Both the position numbers and the translations under genes were made by a program. Shown one piece after another: positions 41,848 through 52,191 of a DNA stretch of 64,000 nt. Within the stretch, counting starts at the first letter, position 1; the number at the start of each line of letters is the position of its first letter. The stretch comes from Eublepharis macularius (lineage: Eukaryota; Chordata; Lepidosauria; Squamata; Eublepharidae), in contig NC_072801.1 of NCBI RefSeq assembly GCF_028583425.1, positions 65,239,766 to 65,303,765 of the forward strand. Reading direction: 5' to 3'. Below the pieces are notes generated by a model. That model saw nothing but the letters and a program-made list of their open reading frames with translations. It searched no databases and was not told the origin of the DNA.

Positions 41848-44800
41848 TCAGCTCACGTCCCTTGTAGGAACATCTCCAGCGGCAGAGTGTCCATCATCCT
41901 TGGTGTGTGTCAGCTGATGCTGCCGAAAGCTGAATTGGTGGAAGAACCTCTTGGAACAGACAGCGCAGGCAAAAGAAGTCCCTTCCTCTTTGGGACCGCC
42001 ATGGACTTTGGCATGGGTGGCCAAGCGCCTGGCAGTTCGAAAGGCTTTGCAGCAATGAGGACACCGGTGGCGTTTCTTGTCTGTGTGGATGTGAAGGTGG
42101 TTTTTGAGGGCCAAGAGGTTATAGAATTCCTTCTGGCAAGTGGGACAGCGGTAAAGGCCAGTGGCATGGGCCTTCTTGTGGTTGAGGAGGCTGCCGGCAT
42201 GGCGGTATGTCCGGTCACAACTGTTACATTTGTAGGGCCGCTCCTCCGGTGGCTTACCAGTGTTCAGATAACGGGGTGAGGAGGAGCCCCCCTTGGTATC
42301 CTCTGCCTCCACCTGATGTCTCCTGAGGTGGCGTGCCAGATCTCGAGATGCCCGGTAAGTCTTGCCACACTCTGAGCATTCAAAACGTTTCTTGGTGTGC
42401 ATGCGGGCATGGTTCCTTAGCGAGGTGCGGTTCGGGAACTGCTTCGAGCATAAGAGGCAGTGGAAAGGGCCGAGGGGAGATTCCACACGACCGCTTCCCC
42501 TCTCCTGCTCTTGCCCGAGTGCGCTCCTGCCACAGGGATGAGGTCGGCGCTGGTGCCTCAGCAGCTGCCGCTGCCACTTGAAAGCTTTCCCACAATCTAG
42601 GCATTGGTGGCGTTTGACTTCATAGTGGATACGCTGGTGGTTTTTGAGAGACATCAGATTGGGGTATGCCTTGTTGCACAGTGTGCAGGTGAAGGAGCCG
42701 ATCTTGTGGCTCTTCTGGTGGTTAAGGAGGCTGCCCGCGTGACGGTAGGTACGCCCACACTCCCCACACCGGTAAGGGCGTTCTTCAGGATCCGGAGAAA
42801 GTTTGGTGGCATTAGGGAGATGGGTGGAATTCTCGCTCTTGCCTGTCCGCCTGGTGTGAGAGAGCCTCCTGGAGAGATGAGACAAGGGGTCCCGTTTTCG
42901 ATCACGATGGACCCGCTGATGGCTGGCCAGCTGCTTCTGCAGGCGGAAGGCTTTGGGGCACTCTAGGCAGCGGTAGCGTTTGGTTTCAAAGTGAGTGCGA
43001 TTGTGGTTCTTGAGGGCCATGAGGTTGTAGAACTGCTTCTGGCAGATGCTGCAATGGAAAAGACCCGTCTTGTGCGTCTGCTTGTGGTTGATCAGACTCC
43101 CTGCGTGCTTGTAGCTGCGCCCACACACTTCACACCGGAAGGGGCGCTCGGACGGGGAGCCCTCCTCTTCGGTGCCAGGGCTGCCGTCTTCCTCCCCTCC
43201 TGTGGCTGTTTCTTCCTCTTTCACCACTATCTCCTCCTGCTTCACTTCGGCCAAACGGAGCACTTGAGGGGCCTCTAGCTCTGCTGCTTCTTCATGTCCC
43301 TCCCCATTGATGTCGCATGTCTGAGTATTTTTCTCCTCTGACTGGCTAGAGTTCAACACTGCCTCTTCTCCTGATCTTTGATCTCCCCCAGGGGACAAAA
43401 AGGAGGATGTTTCTGGTGGATCTTTTCCCTCTTCACGCTTCAGAACTTTGCCGGCAGGGAGCTCATCTGTCTGATGACCAACACTTGGGCCATCTCCTCT
43501 TATGGGGACTGGCGGTCGGATTTCCGGCACGCTGCCATTCAGCTTGCATTTTGGATAGTTCCTGAGGTGGTTCCGATAGGCAGAGAGATTGGGGTATTGT
43601 CGGCAGCAGGTGCCACACTGGTAATCCCCGATCTGGTGGATCTTCTTGTGATTGACCAGGCTGCCACCGTGCCGATAAGTCTTGCCACACTGACCGCAGG
43701 CATAGGGCCTCTCGTCCAAAGGTTCACTGGCAGTAGCTGAGATTTCCCTGGGGGACAAGCGTGGCTGATCCGCCTCCGAGCGCGGTGCCCGTCTGAGCTG
43801 GACAGAAGTGTCCGCCAAGGCGGCAGCCTTCTCTTCCTGATGCCCCTCGCTGTGCTCTTCCAAGCTCGCCATATCATCAAAAGTCTGCCCACAATAGCCG
43901 CAGATGTGAGAGAGCAGTTGATCCTCCCCTGGATCCGCCGCCTCTGTCTTGGCAACCGTTTTTAGCTCTGCGTCCTGCCTACCGCCCTGCCCTTCGCCCT
44001 CTTCGTGCACGACGTTATGATGCTCCTGGAGATCTTCCTCATTGGGAAAGATCATGCCACAGAGGGTACAGAGGAAAGGCTTCTCCTCGGCACCATCGTT
44101 CCCACCGGGGCTGCCATGGCTTGAGGCCGTGGTCTTGGTGTGTCCGTGGAAGTGGTTTTTCAGAGCTAAGAGACTGGGATACTCTTTGGGGCAGAGGGAA
44201 CACTGGAAAATGCCCAGCTGGTGGGTCTGCTTATGGCATTCCAAGCTGCCGGCTTGGTCGAAACACACCCCGCACTGTTCGCAAAGGAAGGTGGGCTCCT
44301 CTGTGCTTCCTGGGGGTGGCGAGGGAACATCCAGCTGTGGCTGGCAGCCATTCACTAGACCACCATCTCCCAGAAGGTCACAACTGTGTCTGGCCTCCTC
44401 ACCCAAGGGCGGCATCCCAGGCAAGGCAGCTCCTTCTTCAGCTTCGGCACCCTCATCCTCACGGGTCACCCCTGCTGTCCCAGAGTGGCTCCTCCTTGGC
44501 CTCTGATGCCCCCGCAAGTGACTCTTGAGAGAGGCGACGTTCTGGAAGTGCTTGCCGCAAAACGAGCAGCTGAAGTCACCCGTCTGGTGAGTCTGCTTAT
44601 GATTGATGAGGCTCCCCGAGTGCCGGTACGATTTGCCGCACAGATCGCACCCGTAGAGCCGCTGGAGAGGAACGGGGGACTCAGCCCTCTCGGCCACTCC
44701 ATCAGGCTGCTCCCTGTCAGGGCCATGCTGCAGGCTGTGATTCTGTAGGCTGGCCACACTGGCAAAAGTCCTCCTGCAATGGTTACAGGCGTGCGGCATC

Positions 44801-46773
44801 TCGGAGGAAGGAAGGACATCCTCGGCCACGGCTGTACCATTCTCTAGGGCTTCCACGTCCTGCTTGATGGCCTGAAGAAGATCAGCCTCCTGGGGGTGAA
44901 AGCCACTGAGCCCCGGAATGGCGGCTGCCTCTATGTCCTCGCTGCAGGACAGGTGGCGCAACTGGTGGAGCTGGAACTCGGCCTCCTCTTCAAAGCTCTC
45001 TCCGCAGCTGCTGCAGGTTATGCCGTCGGCTTGCTCTCTGCTGCTCAGACGGGCCGCTCGCAAATGCACGCGGACGTGATTCCTGAGTGCCATGAGGTTG
45101 GTGTACTGCTTGGGGCAGATGGAGCACTGGAACACCCCTGTCTGGTGGGTGTGGCGGTGGTTCACGAGGCTGCCACGATGTCGGTAACTCCGCCCACAAT
45201 CCTCACACCGGTAAGGCCGCTCTTCCTCCCCGCCACCTCTTTCTTCCTCTTCTTTTGGACAGGAAGATCCTCCCCAGACATCTGGCGACTGTACATGGCA
45301 GTCTGCGGGCTCTCCGGGGCTGTCCTCTTCTTGATTTAAGTCCGGGACAGCAGAAGGGTGCTGGGAGACTTCCTCTGGCACAGACAACTCAAGCTTGGAT
45401 TTGAGGTGGACTCGCAGGTGGTTTTTCAAGGCAGCCAGGTTGTACAGCTGTTTGGAGCAGACGCTGCAGCTGTACACCCCTATCTGGTGGCTCTTCTTGT
45501 GGTTGATGAGGCTCCCCGCATGCCGGTAAGTCCTGCCGCAATCCTCACAGCGGAAGGGCCGTTCCTCCAACGTGGGATAGCCTTCCTCACCTTTTAAACT
45601 CGTTCCCCACATCCCATTGGCGCTAGGGGCTAGCCGGGAAGGCGTGCCACTGCCACCCTCCTCTTCATTTGCCTCCTCCGGGTAGAGGCAGCTGTGCCCT
45701 TTCAGTTCCTCCTCATCAGCAAATGTCCCACCACAGCGGATGCAAAGCTCCCCATCTGGGTTGCAACGTTCTCCGCCTCCTGCCTTGGAAGTGTCTTTGA
45801 GGCTACAAGGGGCACTGTCCCCAAAGTGAGTGCCTGCTGGTGGAGGCTGGTAAATATCCAGCTTTGCCGAAGTCTCAATGGAGTCCTCCGCCCAGATGCC
45901 GTGTTCTGAGCCATCCCAGGTAAGCCGGCCGGATGCTTCGTTTTCTTCCTGGTCATGAGCTTTTTGGTGGCTCAGCAGCTCAGAAGGCAGCCGGAAAGCT
46001 CTGTGGCAGAACCGGCATTTGTAGGGCCGATACTCCGAGTGGAGGCGAGTGTGGCTCTTGAGCGCCATGAGGTTGGAGAACTCCTTGTAGCACATAGCGC
46101 ACTGGTACACACCCAGTGTGTGGCTTTGCTTGTGATTGGTCAGGCTGCCAGCGTGCTTGTACGCCTTGTCGCACTGGTTGCACTTGAAGCGCCGCTCTTC
46201 CACTACGGCACCCTGGAGCCCCGTATCCTTCTCCCCCGGCTGCACTTGGAGCATATCCTCTTTTTCTGACTCGCGCTTCATGGAGATCTCCAGCAGAGAG
46301 AAGTCTGCCGGCACCACCGACTCCGCAATGTACTTTTCCAGATTGGTCAGCAGGCTCCCACCACCTTCCACTCCAGAGTAGGTATCGGCATCAGAAGAAG
46401 AGGTATCCTGGCCCCTTTGGGAGGTGCAGCCCCCACGGTAACTCCCCTCCTCTTCCTCCTCCTGGTCCCGGGTGGTGTGAGCCACACAGCGGTGGCTGCT
46501 GAGCTGGGATGAGATCCGGAAGCCCCGGCCGCAGTCCCGGCACTTGTGGCGTTTCTCTTCCGTGTGGTTGCGCAGATGACTCTTGAGGGCCATGGGATTG
46601 GAGAAATCTTTGTGGCACAGCAAGCAGGGGAAGAGACCCACCTCGTGAGTGCGCCGGTGGTTCACCAGGCTACCGGCATGGCGATAGCTCCGTGGGCACT
46701 GCTTGCACTTGTACGGACGTTCCTCCTGCCCAGTGGACTGTTCACAGGTCTGGGCAGCATCTTCCTCAGCCAT
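41848..46773 (-). CDS. ZNF646: ZNF646, multi-C2H2 zinc-finger protein, 1641 aa
   Basis: One uninterrupted exon. About 33 C2H2 or near-C2H2 fingers, the first at residues 21-43. Most occur as pairs: a first finger with YRHAGSLxNHK and, five residues on, a second with FxNLMALKNH, sometimes followed by a third with FRLxxxLxSH. Acidic linkers separate the pairs. The SLLTNLEKYIAESVV segment between fingers 3 and 4 is also present in human ZNF646 (SLLSNLEQYLAESVV), which with the shared RHxGSLVNHRRTHE-GLFPC start makes the orthology firm. The human protein, as I recall it (about 1830 aa), has an additional N-terminal finger absent here. One finger (YQCGTCCRQY..HLRNYPKC) ends in Cys instead of His. 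A nuclear DNA-binding role is inferred from the family; targets are not established. Start: the only in-frame ATG after the splice acceptor, in CAATGG context. Confidence 0.95.
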   Translation of the reverse strand: MAEEDAAQTCEQSTGQEERPYKCKQCPRSYRHAGSLVNHRRTHEVGLFPCLLCHKDFSNPMALKSHLRNHTEEKRHKCRDCGRGFRISSQLSSHRCVAHTTRDQEEEEEGSYRGGCTSQRGQDTSSSDADTYSGVEGGGSLLTNLEKYIAESVVPADFSLLEISMKRESEKEDMLQVQPGEKDTGLQGAVVEERRFKCNQCDKAYKHAGSLTNHKQSHTLGVYQCAMCYKEFSNLMALKSHTRLHSEYRPYKCRFCHRAFRLPSELLSHQKAHDQEENEASGRLTWDGSEHGIWAEDSIETSAKLDIYQPPPAGTHFGDSAPCSLKDTSKAGGGERCNPDGELCIRCGGTFADEEELKGHSCLYPEEANEEEGGSGTPSRLAPSANGMWGTSLKGEEGYPTLEERPFRCEDCGRTYRHAGSLINHKKSHQIGVYSCSVCSKQLYNLAALKNHLRVHLKSKLELSVPEEVSQHPSAVPDLNQEEDSPGEPADCHVQSPDVWGGSSCPKEEEERGGGEEERPYRCEDCGRSYRHRGSLVNHRHTHQTGVFQCSICPKQYTNLMALRNHVRVHLRAARLSSREQADGITCSSCGESFEEEAEFQLHQLRHLSCSEDIEAAAIPGLSGFHPQEADLLQAIKQDVEALENGTAVAEDVLPSSEMPHACNHCRRTFASVASLQNHSLQHGPDREQPDGVAERAESPVPLQRLYGCDLCGKSYRHSGSLINHKQTHQTGDFSCSFCGKHFQNVASLKSHLRGHQRPRRSHSGTAGVTREDEGAEAEEGAALPGMPPLGEEARHSCDLLGDGGLVNGCQPQLDVPSPPPGSTEEPTFLCEQCGVCFDQAGSLECHKQTHQLGIFQCSLCPKEYPSLLALKNHFHGHTKTTASSHGSPGGNDGAEEKPFLCTLCGMIFPNEEDLQEHHNVVHEEGEGQGGRQDAELKTVAKTEAADPGEDQLLSHICGYCGQTFDDMASLEEHSEGHQEEKAAALADTSVQLRRAPRSEADQPRLSPREISATASEPLDERPYACGQCGKTYRHGGSLVNHKKIHQIGDYQCGTCCRQYPNLSAYRNHLRNYPKCKLNGSVPEIRPPVPIRGDGPSVGHQTDELPAGKVLKREEGKDPPETSSFLSPGGDQRSGEEAVLNSSQSEEKNTQTCDINGEGHEEAAELEAPQVLRLAEVKQEEIVVKEEETATGGEEDGSPGTEEEGSPSERPFRCEVCGRSYKHAGSLINHKQTHKTGLFHCSICQKQFYNLMALKNHNRTHFETKRYRCLECPKAFRLQKQLASHQRVHRDRKRDPLSHLSRRLSHTRRTGKSENSTHLPNATKLSPDPEERPYRCGECGRTYRHAGSLLNHQKSHKIGSFTCTLCNKAYPNLMSLKNHQRIHYEVKRHQCLDCGKAFKWQRQLLRHQRRPHPCGRSALGQEQERGSGRVESPLGPFHCLLCSKQFPNRTSLRNHARMHTKKRFECSECGKTYRASRDLARHLRRHQVEAEDTKGGSSSPRYLNTGKPPEERPYKCNSCDRTYRHAGSLLNHKKAHATGLYRCPTCQKEFYNLLALKNHLHIHTDKKRHRCPHCCKAFRTARRLATHAKVHGGPKEEGTSFACAVCSKRFFHQFSFRQHQLTHTKDDGHSAAGDVPTRDVS

Positions 46774-46923
46774 TGCTCACATGAGAAAGGGCCCTCCGTC
46801 GCTTCCCGCTTTCTGGAATGAGCAAGCTATGGGCCTCCTGGAGGGCAACACAGTCCCATCACAGAGCCTCAAGGTGGTGTGTCCAGCGAGGTTTTGCTTC
46901 CCCAGGAGCTCTAACACGAAGAC
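46774..46923 (-). other. ZNF646 5' UTR part of the coding exon and splice acceptor
   Basis: On the minus strand CCTTGTTTCCATAG precedes the exon, placing the acceptor AG at 46925-46924 and the exon start at 46923. The 150 nt to the ATG are untranslated. At least one upstream non-coding exon must exist; the best promoter candidate is near 52.2-52.65 kb. Confidence 0.6.
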
Positions 46924-47422
46924 CTATGGAAACAAGGAAGTGACAAAAAATATTAGTGCAATCTTCATCATCGGGCTGAGCATCACTGCAATAAAGAAAA
47001 TGGGGACATGGCATCCATCCTGCTTACCAAACTCACTAAGAGCAGAGATGTGAACATTTGGGGGGAAACTGGAAATACTGGGGGTGGATTTCTCGGTCCC
47101 CCGTTAAGGGTTTCCCACCCCCAATTTTTTAAATAGAAAAATTGGAAAATTAGGGAAAGCACTGAAAAAATCTCCTATGAAAAAATTTCTCTTTTAGAAT
47201 GAGTACAATGCTTCTTAAGGCAAGGGTTTTCACACTCAAGAGTGTAAGTCTGAGGACTTTTTCCATACTCCTAATGGGGAAATTTGGAGGGGTTGTGAAA
47301 AAAGCCTTCTGTGAAATATTTTCCCTTTTCGAGTGAGAAAAACCTTGCCTTACAAAGCAATTCACTTATTCGTTCATTCCAAATGTACTGCATGAAAACG
47401 TCTGAGGAGTTTCTCAATGAGT

Positions 47423-47564
47423 GATTCCACACACGTTGGATAATGCACTTCCAATCCTCTTTATAGATCATTTGGAACAGATTTTTTCCTGCGCGGAACA
47501 AAAAATCCACCTCAAACGATTGATAAAGTGCATTGAAAGTGCATTATCCAACGTGTGCGGAATC
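47423..47564 (+). mobile_element. Family E short element with inverted ends
   Basis: GATTCCACACACGTTGGATA and TATCCAACGTGTGCGGAATC are the two ends; the middle shares AGATCATTTGGAACAGATTT and the GCGGAACAAAAAATCCACCT block with the copy at 54801 (opposite orientation). Confidence 0.78.
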
Positions 47565-47639
47565 AGCCAATGTTTCTAATGGAAACATTGGACATTTTTA
47601 CAGAGCACTTGTCTGTCTTGTTCCTATTCCCTATCAACT

Positions 47640-47900
47640 TAATTGGGTGCCCCCAGGTTCTAGCATTACAGGAAGGAGATAGAAAGTTCTAGCCACTTTC
47701 TCCACCCCACATATAATTTTATAAACCTTTATCATGCCCCCCACTGCCTTTTCCTAAATGGAAAAGTCCCCATCTCTTTAGCCTTTTCTCATAAGAAAGG
47801 TGTTCCAACCCCTTAATCATCTTTGTTGCCCTCTTCCATACTGTTTCCAGCTCTGCAATCTCCTTTTTGAGATACGGTTGACTCTCCTCTCCCAAGAGCT
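47640..47900 (-). mobile_element. LINE-like repeat fragment, reverse
   Basis: On the minus strand it encodes TKMIKGLEHLSYEKRLKRWG then LFHLGKG, the remnant reading frame of a widespread reptile LINE-like repeat (compare 10340). Degenerate and partial. Confidence 0.5.
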
Positions 47901-48021
47901 CAGGGTGGTGGCTCACCCCCCTAATTTTATCCATACAACAATTCTGAGAGGCAATCTTCTTTATTCATTGCACTGACATTCCTGCCTTCCTTATTTGCAG
48001 AAACTCAAGGCAGTTTTGAAT

Positions 48022-48095
48022 GGGTCTCCCGTCCAGCCATTGACAGCCCTGGCCCTGCTTAGCTTCTGCAAATTGGCCAGATCAGCTCTTCTGCC
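48022..48095 (-). mobile_element. 5S-derived SINE fragment, reverse
   Basis: GGGTCTCCCGTCCAGCC followed by GGCCCTGCTTAGCTTCTGCA and GGCCAGATCAGCTC matches the reversed 5S-like head with substitutions. Confidence 0.5.
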
Positions 48096-49139
48096 TGGAC
48101 CCAGGCCATCTGCTGACCTTAAAGGCAGAATGCAGATTTGAACTCACTTCTTCTCAGTCCTAGGCCAACACATTGCTCCATGAGCTGTTACGTTCCTTCA
48201 CCTCCCAAGTTACATAGTGGACCCTGTTTTAATCCTCTCTCCTCACAGGCTCCATCTTTGGCATTCCTGCCTTGCTGATTTCACTGCCATTTCTCCTTCA
48301 CACCACTACATTCATTTCTCTCCCTCTGCCTTTTTCTGCCATGCCCTGAAACAGTCCACCAGCACACTGCAAGCACAAAATTCAGTTGTGAATGCAGGAT
48401 TCAGTGCTCTGAGAACTTTGTTAACAAACAGAAAGCTAAGTCTCCAGTCCCTATGATGGGCCTGAAAGCAGTGGAGCTGGTTATATCTTCAAAGCCAGGC
48501 TTGGGGCGGTGGTGGGAGGGCGCCCCGGGATTTCCAGACACCAGAGGATGAGACTTCAGCATTCCTCACAGCTCTTTCTCCATGAACCCAAGTGGGCTGT
48601 ACAGTGTAAACAGGTACATTTGTTTAATGTGACCAATTCACACAAACGAATGTTGGGTGTCATCACTGCCAGGGTCTGGCCACACCACGTTGATGGCATC
48701 TCATACTATCTAGACTGCCAGTCAAGACTGGTCTCTCGTGCCCTGCTCTTTGTACCCTGCTTTCAGAGCTGAGCAGGGTGGTGACTAGAGAGGGCATTTT
48801 TTGCAGCGGCACCTCACCTCTGAAACGCCCTCCCCCTTGAGGCATTACTTTCTTTTAGATGCTGGGCTAAAATATATTATTTTCAACCAGGCTTTTAATT
48901 AGGGTTTTTTTTAAATCTTACCAACTTTTTAATGGTTTGTTTTGGTTTTTTGGATAGTTCTTATGCTGCTTATGTCCAATGGCTTGTTTTGAATCTTGTG
49001 GTGATCTTCACTGCAAGCCACCCTGAGCAGGGCTCGGAAGAAGCATAAAAATATCCGACCACTTCTATTGTTCTGTGATCAAATCTATTTTTTGTCAGCT
49101 ATTTAATCTTCTGAAAGAAAATGTCCATGGGGCATGGAG
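48096..49139. other. Upstream of ZNF646 exon, unassigned
   Basis: No exon recognised. The part around 48700-49080 (CACCTCTGAAACGCCCTCCC, GCAAGCCACCCTGAGCAGGG) resembles the end of a LINE-like 3' region similar to that at 7296. Confidence 0.35.
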
Positions 49140-49660
49140 AGACAACAGCTCAGCAAGAGCGCACGTGTCTGGCATGGAGAAAGTCCAAGGTTCAAGCCCT
49201 GGCACCTCCTGCGACAAAAGAATTTAGGTAGTAGGTGCTGGGAGAGACCTTGTTCTGTTCTAGACCCAGGAAACTGCTACCAACAGAGCACACAATCCTG
49301 GGCTAGATGCAACAAAGGGTGTGAGTCAATGCAAGACAGGTTTGGGAGCTGTTTTTCCCACCACCATTGCTGAAATGCAACAGTTCCTGAGGTGGGACAG
49401 AGACGTCACCCATGTTCAAGCAAAAAGGCAGGGAGGGCCAGGAGCACAGATGCTTTTAAAAGGGAATCAGACAAATTCATGGAAGAGAGGTTCATCAACA
49501 GTCATGGGGACTAAAGGAAACCTCCACAGACAGACAAAGCCCACAGACCTCTAATCCTAATGCTGGGAGCCACAGCAGAGGAAGGCCTTGATTTCTATAC
49601 TTGGTTGCTGGCCCTCCAGAGCAACGGGTTGGCTGCACTGTAAAACAAGATGCAGGGCTA
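49140..49660 (+). mobile_element. SINE-B copy followed by a LINE-like 3' tail
   Basis: 49140-49325 shows ACAACAGCTCAGCAAGAGCG and AAGGTTCAAGCCCTGG (A/B-box region). From 49440 the TTTAAAAGGGAATCAGACAA, ATTCATGGAAGAGAGGTTCA and GGTTGCTGGCCCTCCAGAGC modules belong to the LINE-like repeat of 10340. Confidence 0.5.
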
Positions 49661-49689
49661 AATGGACTCACAAAATTCACCATTTATTT

Positions 49690-49905
49690 TTATGCCTTGC
49701 CTTTCTCCCCAATGGGGGTGGGGGGTGGGGAGATTCCAAAGCTGCTTACATCGTCTCCATTTTATCTTAGCCCCAACTCTCTGAGCTAGGTGAGGCTGAG
49801 AGGTTGCACCTGGCCCAAAGTCACCCAGTAAGCTTCCATGGCAGAGTGGGGATTTGGGGATTCAAGATCCTATGATCTAACCACTGCACACACTGGCCCA
49901 CAAAA
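49690..49905 (-). mobile_element. SINE-A, reverse
   Basis: On the minus strand the order is AGTGTGTGCAGTGGTTAGAT, then CAAATCCCC, then GGTGACTTTGGGCCAGGTG, and a GTTGGGGCTAAGATAAAATG end. Confidence 0.6.
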
Positions 49906-50137
49906 GGTGGGGGGAGGTGTTTAGACAAATGCACAGAGAAGAGGGCTGTCAACAGTGATCAGCCACAATAGCTAAACGGAACGTTTGCATACAGAAGCAG
50001 AGTCTCTTTGAATACTTCATAGTAGAGACCACCAGGGAACAGCCATTACTGTGAAACGCTGCCTGGGAATACCCAGAGGAATGAAGCAACTGACGACTCA
50101 AATGGACCCTGGTCCAGTCTAGCAAGGCAGCTTCATA

Positions 50138-50345
50138 ATGGTTAAGAGGTTGGGATGTGAATCAGCACTCTGCTGGTTCGACTCCCACTACTGCCATAAG
50201 CTCTACAGGTAGCCTTGGTTAAACCTCTCAGACCCAGGTCCCAAGCTGTACTGTGGGGATAATAATAACACTGACTTTGTTCACCGCTCTGAATGGGCAC
50301 TAATCTGTCCAGAAGGGTGGTATATAAGCACAGTTATTATTATTA
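50138..50345 (+). mobile_element. SINE-A, first of a direct tandem pair
   Basis: CAGCACTCTGCTGGTTCGAC, TAGCCTTGGTTAAACC, then CACCGCTCTGAATGGGCACT and GGGTGGTATATAAGCAC ending in TTATTATTATTA. The next copy follows without a gap. Confidence 0.75.
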
Positions 50346-50545
50346 AGTGGTTGGGCTGCCAATTAGCACTCTGCTGGTTCGACTCCCACTACTGCCAGAA
50401 GCTCTGCAGGTGGCCTTGGGTAAGCCACTCCTCTCAACTCTGGCTGTATTGTGGGGATTATAACAACACTAACTTTGTTCACCACTCTGAGCGGGCACTA
50501 ATCTGTCCAGAAGAGTGGTATATAAGTACATTGTTATTATTATTA
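50346..50545 (+). mobile_element. SINE-A, second of a direct tandem pair
   Basis: AGCACTCTGCTGGTTCGACT, TGGCCTTGGGTAAGCCACTC, then CACCACTCTGAGCGGGCACT and AGTGGTATATAAGTACATTG, ending in TTATTATTATTAA. Similarity to the first copy extends over nearly the full length. Confidence 0.75.
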
Positions 50546-52191
50546 ATAACCTTTTGACTGCCATCTTCTTGCACATCTCTCATAAAAAAGAAAGTGTGTT
50601 ATAACTGCCCTGAATCTGAATGTGTGTTGGGGCACTAACCCCTAATCAGGGAAGGAAGCGAGATAAAAAAGGCTCAAAGCAGGGCAAGCAGTACAGAAGG
50701 AAAACAGGGTGGGGATGTTTAGAGCAGGGCATGCTTGACTAGAAGTCTCTTTACAACACTGCATTTCACAGTTCGGTTCTTTTTTTAAGTTTGGGAGAAG
50801 AATGGAGAGTAGTGAATTGGGAAACACCAAGCTAGATTATGAGTTTGATCATCAACTGAACAGGAACTAGAAACCATAAAATCAGACCCATATTTCTTTC
50901 TTGATACTTGAAGATGGGTGGTCTCAGCCATGGAGGGGATTACCATAAAGCCCTTTGAGACAAATGCTGCTTTAGAAATACACTTTTCTGTAGTTTACCT
51001 AAGAAGAGACACTCTGTTTTAGTATAAACAAGAATGTGCAGCATAAAAATATGGTGTACGACTCCAGATTCACTTGCAAAGAATTTTGCTTGCTTACCTC
51101 TCAGATCATGTAAAGCAACCCAGATGAGAGCAAAACTTCTCCAGCATAAAAAGTCGAAATGAATTTCCTTCCCCAAAGGCAGGAAACAAAGTCAAAGATG
51201 CAGGCATCTTGCTTCGAATTTTTAAACAGTTCAGGAGGAACAAATTTCCTACATTTGTTCAACAGATTTCATAGGTAGTTTCACAGGCTTCAATCCTCTA
51301 TGTCTATATTTTGGATTTTTGACAGGTAGGGAGAAAATGCAGGTCTTCAGGAGATCCTTTAGAGTCCCATCTTCACTTCAGGAGGTAACAAGAAACAGTT
51401 CAAAGTTTGAAAAGACGCACGTACCCTGAGTACACAGAAACTGTACCTTAAAATATCAGGTTCAGCTAAAGATTGCAAAAGTCCTTCACAATATATCCGA
51501 ATACTAAAGCTGAAGTACGGGCAGGGATTTCAGGCTCAGGGATTTCAGTTCAAGTACTGGAGGTCTCGAGGTGGAGAGATCAATGCATTCTTCTGTATTA
51601 GTTCCACCCCCAAAAAAGACCAGAAGAGGCAGTGCTTTGTGGGTTTTTGGTACCCTAATTACCCAGAAGCAGGTAGAAATCTGCAATCGTTTTTACCCTG
51701 GGCATCTCCAACGGAATCTGAATCTTGACGGACAAGAAGCTATGGTGCGACCAGAGGCAGAACTTCACCGGGAGTGTGTGGAGCTTGAGCCCTGAGGCTT
51801 CAAGTACAGGCTTCAGATCTGAGGTATCAAGTGATCAGGTCCCAGCTTGAGGGCTATTCCAGCTGCAGGGAATGAACAAGGGAACTCCAGAGAGCATTCA
51901 AAATCCAGCTGCTCTGAGGCAGAGGTCAAATCCCACGCCAGTGCCTCAATTTCCTGGAAAGACACAGAGCCCCGCTTCAAGCCAAGCAGGTTAAACAAAA
52001 CGTGGGAAGGAAACTCGGGCTGCCCTGCCCTTCCAGGCACACCTGGCCCCCCTGAGCGCCCAGCCTGGCCCCTGAGGCGCCCCCACAGCTCCCTGAGGCG
52101 TCTCCCACTCAGGGGTCGGCGACCCCAGGCCCCTTTCGCCTGGAACTCCGCGGGTCCGCGCTCGGAGAAGTCACACAGAACAGGGCAACCA
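50546..52191. other. Unassigned, upstream of ZNF646
   Basis: No repeat recognised. Minus-strand donor-like sites exist (for example GAGAG-GTAAGC, reverse of 51090-51100), so a ZNF646 5' exon could lie here, but none can be fixed. From about 51.98 kb base composition rises into a CpG-rich zone. Confidence 0.35.

Noticed and set aside
43539-43955. Numerous 100-150-codon frames on both strands inside ZNF646.
   Set aside because: Shadows of the regular finger array; the 1641-codon frame explains the region.
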